From the NCBI GenBank assembly GCA_023382535.1, contig JAHDWA010000028.1, positions 1 to 64,000 of the forward strand: a DNA stretch of 64,000 nt, given 5' to 3'. This DNA comes from Anaerolineae bacterium (GTDB taxonomy: Bacteria; Chloroflexota; Anaerolineae; 4572-78; J111). Below, piece by piece: positions 41,443-48,528 of this stretch. The notes below the pieces were generated by a model. The model worked only from the letters and a program-made list of their open reading frames with translations. It made no database searches and was not told the DNA's origin. Every line of letters starts with the position of its first letter. The stretch's first letter is position 1. The position numbers and the translations under genes were made by a program.

Positions 41443-42836
41443 GCTTTGATCAACGCTTCCTCAAACACCCCGGAGCGATGGCGGGCAGCGGCGTCAAGTC
41501 CCTGGTTGATTTCCGTATCAAACTTGCCGGCTAGCAGCTCGCGGTAGAATTGGTAGTTGACGCCCCTGACCTTTTCGTCGCCGGGGTAGCGATGATAATT
41601 GTCCTTTGACATCATACTTTTGCCCTCGGCAATGAGCTGGTAACCCAGGGCCGACCCCGGATAGGGTGCGTAGTAAGAAATCGAGGGGTAGACATAGCGC
41701 ATCGCTTTGAGCATACGGATGGTTTTGAAAGCGTCTTCCTCACTCTCGCCGGGGATACCCAGCATAATGTTCGCCCAGAACATGGGCGGCTGTTTGCCCT
41801 GGCGCTTGAACTCGTCACCGAGTCTGTTGAGCAGTTCAATGGCAAAGTAATTGTCTTCCTCGGTACATTCCTTGTTGAGCAGCCGTAAAATCCGGTCGCT
41901 GCCCGATTCGAAGCCAATGGAGATGGTGTTCCAGTTGGTTTCGCGCACCAGCGCCTCAAACAGGTCAGGCCACTGCCGCACCGTGTCGGAGCGGCCGGCC
42001 GCCCAATAGGGCCAGACCTTGTTGGCTTTACGGGGGTATTTCTCGATCCACTCTTGCAGCCAGCCTGGATTCTGGAAAAACATGGAGTCATGAATCACGA
42101 TTGAGCCAACGCCGTGCTTGCGGTCCAGATAGTTAAGTTCGTCAATTACCGCCTCAACCGGCTTGCGGCCCATATTGGGGATGTAGGAATTTTCATTGCA
42201 AAAAACGCACTGCCAGGGACAGACACGGTTGGTCAAAAGGGTTGCCACCGGGGCCGGTCCCCAGCCGCACTCCGGCTCCAGCGGCCAGTTGAACTTTTTG
42301 GCAATGCGCCGGTGCGGTTTGGGCCAAAGGGTGCGGTCAATCATCGGCCAGTCGGCCATCGTTTTGGCTCCAATTCCGACAATGACACGGGGGAAAGCGT
42401 GCGGGTCTCTGACCAACTCTACAATGGTATTTTCACCCGGCCCCTGGCAGACCCGGTCAAACTCAGCCACCTCGGTCATCTCGTCCACGGCGACAGTAGC
42501 GTGCATTCCGCCGGTTAAGACCATGCCGTTCGGGTTCACTTCCTTAAAAAGCTGGGCCGACTTGCGCGCTACGGGGAAGGTATAACTGCGCACATTCATG
42601 ATCATCGTCTCGTACCCTTTGAGCTGTTTTTGCAGCTCCGGCCACGAGGTGACCGCACGGGTTGAGAGGAGATCGGTCATAATTCCATTCTGATGCAAAA
42701 TAGTTCTCAGCAAGCCCAGGCCGTGATCCTGCCACTGCTCGTGCGGGCCATGCGGACGGACCAGATCGCCCAAATCACCTAAATCCAACCACAGGATTTT
42801 TGATGGCTGGCGCTTCTGGGGCCAAAACTTGAACAT
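41439..42836 (-). CDS. B12-binding-type radical SAM protein
   Basis: 465 residues. The N-terminal domain (20-140) has GMVLTGGMHATVAV and RVCQGPGENTIVE; cluster ligands are C206-PWQ-C210-VF-C213. More distant from the paralogue pair than they are from each other. A small gene overlaps its 3' end. An imperfect hairpin (GATCCTAAAG 42863-42872 with CTTTAGGGTC 42884-42893) lies in its leader. Function unknown. Confidence 0.9.
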   Translation of the reverse strand: MFKFWPQKRQPSKILWLDLGDLGDLVRPHGPHEQWQDHGLGLLRTILHQNGIMTDLLSTRAVTSWPELQKQLKGYETMIMNVRSYTFPVARKSAQLFKEVNPNGMVLTGGMHATVAVDEMTEVAEFDRVCQGPGENTIVELVRDPHAFPRVIVGIGAKTMADWPMIDRTLWPKPHRRIAKKFNWPLEPECGWGPAPVATLLTNRVCPWQCVFCNENSYIPNMGRKPVEAVIDELNYLDRKHGVGSIVIHDSMFFQNPGWLQEWIEKYPRKANKVWPYWAAGRSDTVRQWPDLFEALVRETNWNTISIGFESGSDRILRLLNKECTEEDNYFAIELLNRLGDEFKRQGKQPPMFWANIMLGIPGESEEDAFKTIRMLKAMRYVYPSISYYAPYPGSALGYQLIAEGKSMMSKDNYHRYPGDEKVRGVNYQFYRELLAGKFDTEINQGLDAAARHRSGVFEEALIKA

Positions 42837-43338
42837 TGCCTGTCTCCACTTGTACCTTTTTAGATCCTAAAGCTGTTGAAAACCTTTAGGGTCTGAGGTC
42901 GTACCGAATTTTTACAAAACTGACTATAATAATTTTGAGAATTTTACAACATTACCGAATGCAAGGCAAAAACTGGAAGGATACAGGATTAGAGGGTTGG
43001 AAGGCCGGTTCAACTAAATCTACCCATATTCTAACCTTCCACCCTTTCAGCCTACCCTCCCATCCAAAAACCACTCCACTATAATCTATATCCAGCTTTG
43101 TAACAACCGAGGATAAGCTTAATGGGGGTACGCTATTCAGCCTAATAAGATGCACAAAAATCCGCCGAAAAATTTAGCGGGTTTGGCACCCTTGTATTCT
43201 CGCCTCTTCCTACTTTTACCCTACTTTCACTCTACCTTTACGGCCAATTGATGGAATTTCAAGAAGTTTAGTGGTAAACTATGCAAAGATCACCAGAAAT
43301 CTGGACATCACATCTCATACCTCTACTGGAGTCACGAC

Positions 43339-43446
43339 ATGGGAGATTCAACCGCCAGCATTATCTTTAACCTTTTGTATTTGTTTTTTTGGGTCACTAT
43401 CATTAAGAAGACGGAACGAAGATTGGGTCAAACCCACAAAACTTAG
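43339..43446 (+). CDS. Possible 35-residue membrane peptide
   Basis: ATG at 43339 follows TGGAG at 7 bases. It codes for a short polar start, one hydrophobic helix (IIFNLLYLFFWVTII) and a basic tail KKTERR, the layout of small inner-membrane proteins. There is no homology evidence, and the region is otherwise gene-poor. Confidence 0.3.
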   Translation: MGDSTASIIFNLLYLFFWVTIIKKTERRLGQTHKT

Positions 43447-43561
43447 CCCCCCAATATCACTTTTCGCAACGCATCGGCCGGTGGCGCGGGCAGGGTCCAC
43501 GACCGTTTGGGCAACCGAAAAAGTGGGCTGAGTGAGCCTGCCTGATTTTGATTATCCCCAT

Positions 43562-43595
43562 AAAACAAAAAAGCCAGCTCAAAACTGAACTGGCT
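43562..43595 (-). terminator. Terminator of DUF2203 gene
   Basis: On the minus strand AGCCAG pairs with CTGGCT, extended by a TCA/TGA pair, followed by TTTTTTGTTTT. Confidence 0.85.
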
Positions 43596-43621
43596 CTCCT
43601 GGTATGGAAAAAACAAGACGA

Positions 43622-43655
43622 GGAGACGACGATTTTGAGCCTTATCGTCGTCTCC
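43622..43655 (-). other. Strong 12-base-pair hairpin
   Basis: GGAGACGACGAT pairs perfectly with ATCGTCGTCTCC around a 10-base loop, six bases after the DUF2203 stop and before the terminator. Probably protects the 3' end of the mRNA. Confidence 0.65.
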
Positions 43656-43660
43656 TTACC

Positions 43661-44050
43661 TCATGCCTCATCGCCGCTCAACGGCTGCCGGCCGGCAAAA
43701 CCGGCGTCTATATCGTGCCAGAATTTGATTTCCGGCTCGTTATATTGCCAGCACAAATAGACGGTCCGGCCGTGCATGAGCGCGGGAAAGTCAACCAAAC
43801 CTTGCTCCAGCCCTTTCAACTCGCAGCCATAGCCTCGTAACTCAGTCAGCAGTTTTTCAAACTGTTTGAACAATGCCAACAGTTCCCCTGCCTTGCGGCT
43901 GCCGCCATTGCCCACAGCTTTTTCCAGGACCGGCCACACGTCCGGACGCAGGGCCATCGCTTCCTGCCGAATGGCCTGCATCCCCTCCATAATAACTCTG
44001 ATTCGAGGCAGCAAAGCATTGGCCTCGGCAACGGTGAAGAGTTTGGTCAT
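43661..44050 (-). CDS. DUF2203 family protein
   Basis: 129 residues. The start TKLFTVAEANALLPRIRVIM, the middle GYGCELKGLEQGLVDFPAL and the end VYLCWQYNEPEIKFWHDID match DUF2203, small conserved proteins of unknown role. Mostly helical with a C-terminal strand pair. It follows the IscA-type gene on the same strand, but a strong terminator separates them. Confidence 0.9.
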   Translation of the reverse strand: MTKLFTVAEANALLPRIRVIMEGMQAIRQEAMALRPDVWPVLEKAVGNGGSRKAGELLALFKQFEKLLTELRGYGCELKGLEQGLVDFPALMHGRTVYLCWQYNEPEIKFWHDIDAGFAGRQPLSGDEA

Positions 44051-44061
44051 GGCTTCTACTC

Positions 44062-44100
44062 AAAAAAAATCGCCCCCACAAAGTTTTTCGTGAGGGCGAT
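44062..44100 (-). terminator. Terminator after IscA/ErpA-type gene
   Basis: On the minus strand ATCGCCC pairs with GGGCGAT, extended by CAC/GTG, then a run of eight T. Lies between the Fe-S carrier gene and DUF2203. Confidence 0.9.
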
Positions 44101-44115
44101 AGATTAGTTAAAAAA

Positions 44116-44472
44116 TTAGTGACCGCAAGGCGTGCCTTGTTCACCCGCGGCAGTGCGGAAGGAACTGCCACAAGCGCAAGACTGGACCGCATTGGGGTTC
44201 TCAATGCGGAAGCCGCCGCCCATTAAGCTATCAATGTAGTCAATCTCGGCGCCATCCAGGTATTGAATACTGCCCATATCCACCACTACCTTAACTCCAT
44301 TTATGTCAAACTCCTGATCACCGAATTCGGCGCCTTCGGCAAAAGTCATGCCATACGACAAGCCCGAGCAGCCGCCGCCGGAAACAAACACGCGCAGGGC
44401 GTGATGAGTCAAGCCTTTTTCATTCATGATGCCTTGCAGCTTTTCCGCCGCCGACGTCGTTAGTGTAATCAT
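44116..44472 (-). CDS. A-type iron-sulfur carrier (IscA/ErpA/HesB)
   Basis: 118 residues with the three invariant cysteines: one in GGGCSGLSYG and two in SCACGSSF near the C-terminus. These bind or hand on Fe-S clusters to target enzymes, fitting a genome segment full of radical SAM and ferredoxin proteins. AGGAGG lies 8 bases before ATG 44472. IscA, ErpA and SufA cannot be told apart from sequence alone. Confidence 0.95.
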   Translation of the reverse strand: MITLTTSAAEKLQGIMNEKGLTHHALRVFVSGGGCSGLSYGMTFAEGAEFGDQEFDINGVKVVVDMGSIQYLDGAEIDYIDSLMGGGFRIENPNAVQSCACGSSFRTAAGEQGTPCGH

Positions 44473-44591
44473 TCATGCCTCCTAAGGTTTTAAGCCAGAT
44501 TGATAGATTATCTTGCTGTAGATTAAGGCTATTTTACTTAGGGCGTGGCTTTTTGTCAATATTTATAGTGAAATTCATAAAAATTAAGCTA

Positions 44592-44620
44592 TTGACATGC
44601 GGACATGGCCCGATTATAAT
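44592..44620 (+). promoter_or_regulatory. Consensus sigma70 promoter
   Basis: TTGACA (44592-44597), exact 17-base spacer and TATAAT (44615-44620), 78 bases before the CxxC protein gene. Confidence 0.85.
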
Positions 44621-44697
44621 AGTTATGTTTATTTTTTTTGCAATTATTTAAACTAAATAGCTCGGTTTTACCGGGGCCAAGGCAGGATTGGGAAACT

Positions 44698-45051
44698 ATG
44701 AATGATCTTCCGCAGGTTTATGGCAAGTATGATTTACTCTTTACGCCTCGTCTAATTCCCCGCTTGCGTAATTTGCGCGGTGAAGAATGGGCCAAGTTTA
44801 TAGACTCGCTATCAACTTTGCCCGAAACCCATTCTGATGCTCTGGCTTTTTGTCTCATGATGATCCAACTGGGCAGTTGCTTGAGCTGCGAAATGGACAG
44901 CTATCGCGCCCAACGCGGCTGTGCCATCTGCGCCCAGCAGACAGTTATCAGCTTTAAGGGCAGCGACAAGCAGCTCATCAAACGCTACGAACATGCCCGC
45001 AATTCGTTTATTGAACAATCCGGCGGTGACGAGTTGAAAAAAGCTGCCTAA
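44698..45051 (+). CDS. Small protein with paired CxxC motifs
   Basis: 117 residues from ATG 44698. Paired motifs C61-LS-C64 and C75-AI-C78, plus C52, suggest a zinc ribbon or an Fe-S site. No named family recognised. It has a full consensus promoter of its own and is followed by a palindrome and a terminator, so it is a single-gene unit, probably well expressed. Placement beside an Fe-S carrier is suggestive only. Confidence 0.78.
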   Translation: MNDLPQVYGKYDLLFTPRLIPRLRNLRGEEWAKFIDSLSTLPETHSDALAFCLMMIQLGSCLSCEMDSYRAQRGCAICAQQTVISFKGSDKQLIKRYEHARNSFIEQSGGDELKKAA

Positions 45052-45094
45052 TCAGCCCTTGTTCTAAGATTTGTAAAGGTAAAAGTCTCCGCAG

Positions 45095-45120
45095 GAGTGC
45101 AAAAATGCATTTTTGCACTC
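45095..45120. repeat. Perfect 26-base palindrome
   Basis: GAGTGCAAAAATG is followed directly by its complement CATTTTTGCACTC. Closely related to the palindrome at 48149-48182 and to the arms at 55255-55303. Confidence 0.8.
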
Positions 45121-45145
45121 TAATTGTTTTTGATTTCGTTTCAAA

Positions 45146-45184
45146 CCCGCAACCATCGCCTTTAACTGGTTGTGGGCTTTTTGT
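45146..45184 (+). terminator. Rho-independent terminator
   Basis: CCCGCAACCA pairs with TGGTTGTGGG (one G-T pair) and is followed by CTTTTTG, about 95 bases after the CxxC protein gene. Confidence 0.85.
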
Positions 45185-45277
45185 TTGGTCCACAGGCCAA
45201 AGTGCTGGTATAATGCGACTGCTGTCCCTCTCCCAGCTTCAGTCCATGAACATTAAATCGTGTTATTCGAGGAGTCA

Positions 45278-47290
45278 ATGCTGACCTTAATTGAAAAAAT
45301 CCTATTCGCTCTCGCCGTTTTAGTCTCCCTTTATATGACCTACGTCACCTTTGGCCGCATGGCCCGGGTGGTGCTGCGCGGCCAGGGCCGTCTCAATTTC
45401 GACCACCTGCCGCAGCGTTTATGGACCGGCTTTGCCGCCCTGATCAACCAGGGCCGCATCATCCGCCACCGCCCTTTGACCTCACTGTTTCACTTTGCCA
45501 TCGCCTGGGGCTTTCTCTTCTACTTTTTGGTCAACGCCGTAGATATCATCGAAGGCTACATTCCCGGCTTTCGCTTTCTGGGCGATACTCAGGCAGGGGA
45601 CCTGTACCGCCTCCTGGCCGATGTTTTCAGCGTCGGCGTGCTGAGCGGCATGATCTACTTTTTGGTGCGCCGCTTTGTGGTCAAGCCACCCGTGCTGCGC
45701 TATCACGACAATGTTAAACTGTATCCCAAAATATTGAGCGGCATCCCCACCGACTCGCTCATCGTCGGCGGCTTCATCCTGAGCCATGTCGGCTTCCGCT
45801 TTCTGGGGGCATCTTTTCTGGCGGCTCTGGAAGGCGGCGACGCCTGGCAACCGTTTGCCAGCGCGGTCGCCCGGCTGTGGGCCGGCATGTCGCCGGGAGC
45901 GCAAACCGTTGGCTGGCACGTCAGTTGGTGGATTGCCCTGGGCCTGATCCTAGCCTTTCTGCCTTACTTCCCCTACACCAAGCACGCGCACCTGTTTGTC
46001 GGCCCCTTCAATTTTATGACCCGTCCCCAGCGCCGCGCTCTGGGCGCGCTCGATCCGATTGACTTCAACAACGAGAGCATCGAGCAGTTCGGCGTAGCCC
46101 GCCTGACCGACCTGCCCCAAACCCACCTCGTAGATGCTTTTGCCTGTATCATGTGCAACCGCTGCCAGGACGCCTGCCCGGCCTACGTGACCGGCAAGGA
46201 GCTATCCCCTTCCACCCTGGAAATTAACAAACGCTACTACATCTGGGATCACATGAACGACCTGGCCGCCGGCAAGGAGGACCCGCTGGCCCTGCTGGAG
46301 TACGCCATCAGCGAGAGCGCCGTCTGGGCCTGTACGGCTTGCGGCGCGTGTGTCGAGGTTTGCCCGGTCGGTAACGAGCCGATGTTTGACATTATGGGTA
46401 TTCGCCGCGACCAGGTTTTGATGAACAGCACCTTTCCCCACGAACTCAAAGGGGCCTTTACCGGTATGGAGCGCAACGCCAACCCCTGGCAAATGGCCTC
46501 CGACCGGCTGGAATGGGCCAGGCCCCTGCCCTTCAAAGTGCCGACGGTGGACGAAAATCCCGATTTTGAGCTGCTGTACTGGGTTGGCTGCGCCGGGGCG
46601 TTCGACCCCAACGCCCAAGCCATTGCCCGGGCTATCGCCACCGTGCTCAACGCCGCCGGAGTCAACTTTGCCGTGCTGGGCAACAACGAAGCCTGCACCG
46701 GCGACGTCGCCCGCCGGGCCGGGAACGAGTACCTCTTTTTTGAAATGGCCCAGGCCAATATTGAACTGCTCAACTCGGTCGGCGCGGACCAGAAGCGCAT
46801 CCTGGCCAGTTGTCCCCACTGCCTGCATACTATCGGCAAAGAGTATGCCGACTACGGCGGCAATTATCGCGTGCTCCATCACACCCAACTCCTAACCGAA
46901 CTCATCGGCAGCGGCAAGCTGAAACTCAACGGCCACCGGCTGGAAAAAGTAACCTTCCACGATCCCTGCTACCTGGGCCGCCATAACAGCATCTACGACG
47001 CTCCCCGTGAGGCGCTGGCGCAGGCCGGGCTGACCCTCCTGGAGATGGGCCGCCAGAAAAATAACTCCTTCTGCTGCGGCGCGGGTGGGGCGCAAATGTG
47101 GAAAGAAGAGGAAAAAGGTACTCAGGCGGTCAATGCCAACCGCTACGCCGAGGCCAAAGCCACCGGCGCCGACACCCTGGCCGTGGGCTGTCCTTTCTGC
47201 GCCCGCATGCTCAACGACGCCAACACCGAAGCCGGCGCGCCGATGAAGGTCAAGGATGTGGCGGAAATCGTGGCGGAGGCAATAACGTAA
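45278..47290 (+). CDS. HdrD/DsrK-like membrane iron-sulfur oxidoreductase
   Basis: 670 residues from ATG 45278 with GAGGAG just upstream. A membrane part with about five helices (1-235), resembling the NarI/DsrM heme b subunit, is fused to two 4Fe-4S sites (C290, C293, C296, C300 and C352, C355, C358, C362). Two CCG domains follow, with SCPHCLHTIG and FCCGAGG, as in HdrD and DsrK. Such fusions exchange electrons between the quinone pool and a soluble donor. No flavoprotein or EtfAB gene is adjacent, so the partner is unknown; a link to beta-oxidation is one family precedent. Confidence 0.9.
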   Translation: MLTLIEKILFALAVLVSLYMTYVTFGRMARVVLRGQGRLNFDHLPQRLWTGFAALINQGRIIRHRPLTSLFHFAIAWGFLFYFLVNAVDIIEGYIPGFRFLGDTQAGDLYRLLADVFSVGVLSGMIYFLVRRFVVKPPVLRYHDNVKLYPKILSGIPTDSLIVGGFILSHVGFRFLGASFLAALEGGDAWQPFASAVARLWAGMSPGAQTVGWHVSWWIALGLILAFLPYFPYTKHAHLFVGPFNFMTRPQRRALGALDPIDFNNESIEQFGVARLTDLPQTHLVDAFACIMCNRCQDACPAYVTGKELSPSTLEINKRYYIWDHMNDLAAGKEDPLALLEYAISESAVWACTACGACVEVCPVGNEPMFDIMGIRRDQVLMNSTFPHELKGAFTGMERNANPWQMASDRLEWARPLPFKVPTVDENPDFELLYWVGCAGAFDPNAQAIARAIATVLNAAGVNFAVLGNNEACTGDVARRAGNEYLFFEMAQANIELLNSVGADQKRILASCPHCLHTIGKEYADYGGNYRVLHHTQLLTELIGSGKLKLNGHRLEKVTFHDPCYLGRHNSIYDAPREALAQAGLTLLEMGRQKNNSFCCGAGGAQMWKEEEKGTQAVNANRYAEAKATGADTLAVGCPFCARMLNDANTEAGAPMKVKDVAEIVAEAIT

Positions 47291-47377
47291 TGCGTGAAAT
47301 GTGATGCGTGATGCGTGGTGCCTAAGTTGATTTACGCACTACGCAACACGCACCACGCCCTAGACAGTAGGTTTAAC

Positions 47378-48145
47378 ATGGAGATGAATTCAAACCCTGC
47401 CCTCCACAATCCCCATCTGCCCGGCGCCGCCTTCTTCTGGCCGGGCGGGCCGGTGGGGGTGCTGCTTTCGCACGGTTACACGGCGACCACCGCCGAGGTG
47501 CGCCTGCTGGCCGGCCATCTCCACCGGCAGGGCTATACCGTCTCCGGGCCGTTATTGCCCGGCCATGGGCTTGATCCCCAAGCGTTGAATCGCTGCCGCT
47601 GGCAGGATTGGGCCAAGGCGCTCAGTGACGCCTATCACCATCTCACCGCCCGTTGTGAGCGCGTCTTTGTCGGCGGGGAATCAATGGGCGCGCTGCTGGC
47701 GCTGTATCTGGCCGGCGAGCAGCCGGAGGTTGCCGGCATTCTCGCCTATGCCCCGGCCCTGGCCGTCCCCCGCATAACCACGCTCAAAGCCCGGCTGGCC
47801 GCGCCGTTCATCCGGACTTCGCCTAAACGCACCCTCCATTACGACGCCGACGGCAAGTGGCAGGGCTACAAGGTCAATTCCATCCCGGCCTTTCTCCAAT
47901 TGACCCACCTGCAGCGCCAGGTGCGCCGCCGCCTGGCCCACCTTCGCCAGCCGCTGCTGATTGTGCAGGGCCGCCTGGATACGGTCATTGACCTGCGCGG
48001 CGTCGGCATGCTTTACCGCGAGATTGGCTCCCCGCTCAAAGAGCTGCACTGGCTGGAGCACACCGGCCATTTGGTGATGCTCGACCACGAGATCGAGCAG
48101 GTAACCAGCCTGACGCTGAGCTTTATGGCACGCTGCCTGGCCTGA
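47378..48145 (+). CDS. Alpha/beta hydrolase, carboxylesterase/lipase-like
   Basis: 255 residues from ATG 47378. The oxyanion HGYTATTAEV, nucleophile elbow GGESMG, acid in QGRLDTVID and histidine in TGHLVMLD form the full triad of Est30/monoacylglycerol-lipase-type esterases. Likely substrates are short acyl esters or monoglycerides. Readings starting at 47315 translate an ACGCAACACGC microrepeat and are rejected. A long palindrome follows four bases after the stop. Confidence 0.9.
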   Translation: MEMNSNPALHNPHLPGAAFFWPGGPVGVLLSHGYTATTAEVRLLAGHLHRQGYTVSGPLLPGHGLDPQALNRCRWQDWAKALSDAYHHLTARCERVFVGGESMGALLALYLAGEQPEVAGILAYAPALAVPRITTLKARLAAPFIRTSPKRTLHYDADGKWQGYKVNSIPAFLQLTHLQRQVRRRLAHLRQPLLIVQGRLDTVIDLRGVGMLYREIGSPLKELHWLEHTGHLVMLDHEIEQVTSLTLSFMARCLA

Positions 48146-48148
48146 CGC

Positions 48149-48182
48149 TGCGGAGTGAAAAAGTGCACTTTTTCACTCCGCA
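48149..48182. repeat. Perfect 34-base palindrome
   Basis: TGCGGAGTGAAAAAGTG is followed directly by its exact complement. It shares the GAGTG-AAAAA-TGCA core with the palindrome at 45095-45120. No T-run follows, so it may be a mobile palindromic element as well as a 3' end stabiliser. Confidence 0.85.
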
Positions 48183-48248
48183 ATTAACTCTTTCCACAAG
48201 AGTTTGAACACTTTTGAGAGTATTCTATAATTTATCGCTGCCCGCCGA

Positions 48249-48354
48249 GGGCTAGAAGCCCCCGGCTACAATAGGTGAAAACCGCTTAAAAACGGTTCAG
48301 CAGCCTGCTTCAGCGGGCTTCCATCCATAGTAGCCGGGCGTTTCAACGCTCGGC
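48249..48354. repeat. Intergenic hairpin cluster with TTCA loops
   Basis: Within the 383-base gap 48146-48528 are: GGGCT-AGA-AGCCC (48249-48261), AACCG/CGGTT (48280-48297), GCCTGC-TTCA-GCGGGC (48303-48318) and GCCGGGCGT-TTCA-ACGCTCGGC (48333-48354). The last two share the TTCA loop with the cluster at 14447-14573. The remaining gap contains only AT-rich promoter-like DNA for the next gene. Confidence 0.7.
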
Positions 48355-48528
48355 GACCGGCGTGGCTGAGGTGATTTTGTAATACCAAATGCTCTCCTTT
48401 TCATTAATTTTCTAACCGTTTTCCTATGAAGCGCCCCTTGTTTCCCCGTTCAAGTTCGGTTATACTGCCATTTGAGAGATAATTCACTAACAAAAAGGGT
48501 ATTTGCGGTCAACTCAAGGAGGAATCCT

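Larger units (their letters stand above)
42837..43660. other. 824-base gene-poor region
   Basis: Holds an imperfect hairpin at 42863-42893, a GGAAGG-type microrepeat pair at 42974-43075, one short possible gene at 43339-43446, and the terminators of the DUF2203 gene at its right end. Longer readings here show no protein-like composition. Degraded former gene content is possible but I cannot identify it. Confidence 0.5.

Noticed and set aside
43271..43531. 86-residue reading frame in the gene-poor region
   Set aside because: Mixed composition without a domain and no good RBS. Only the shorter 43339-43446 frame has a spaced RBS.
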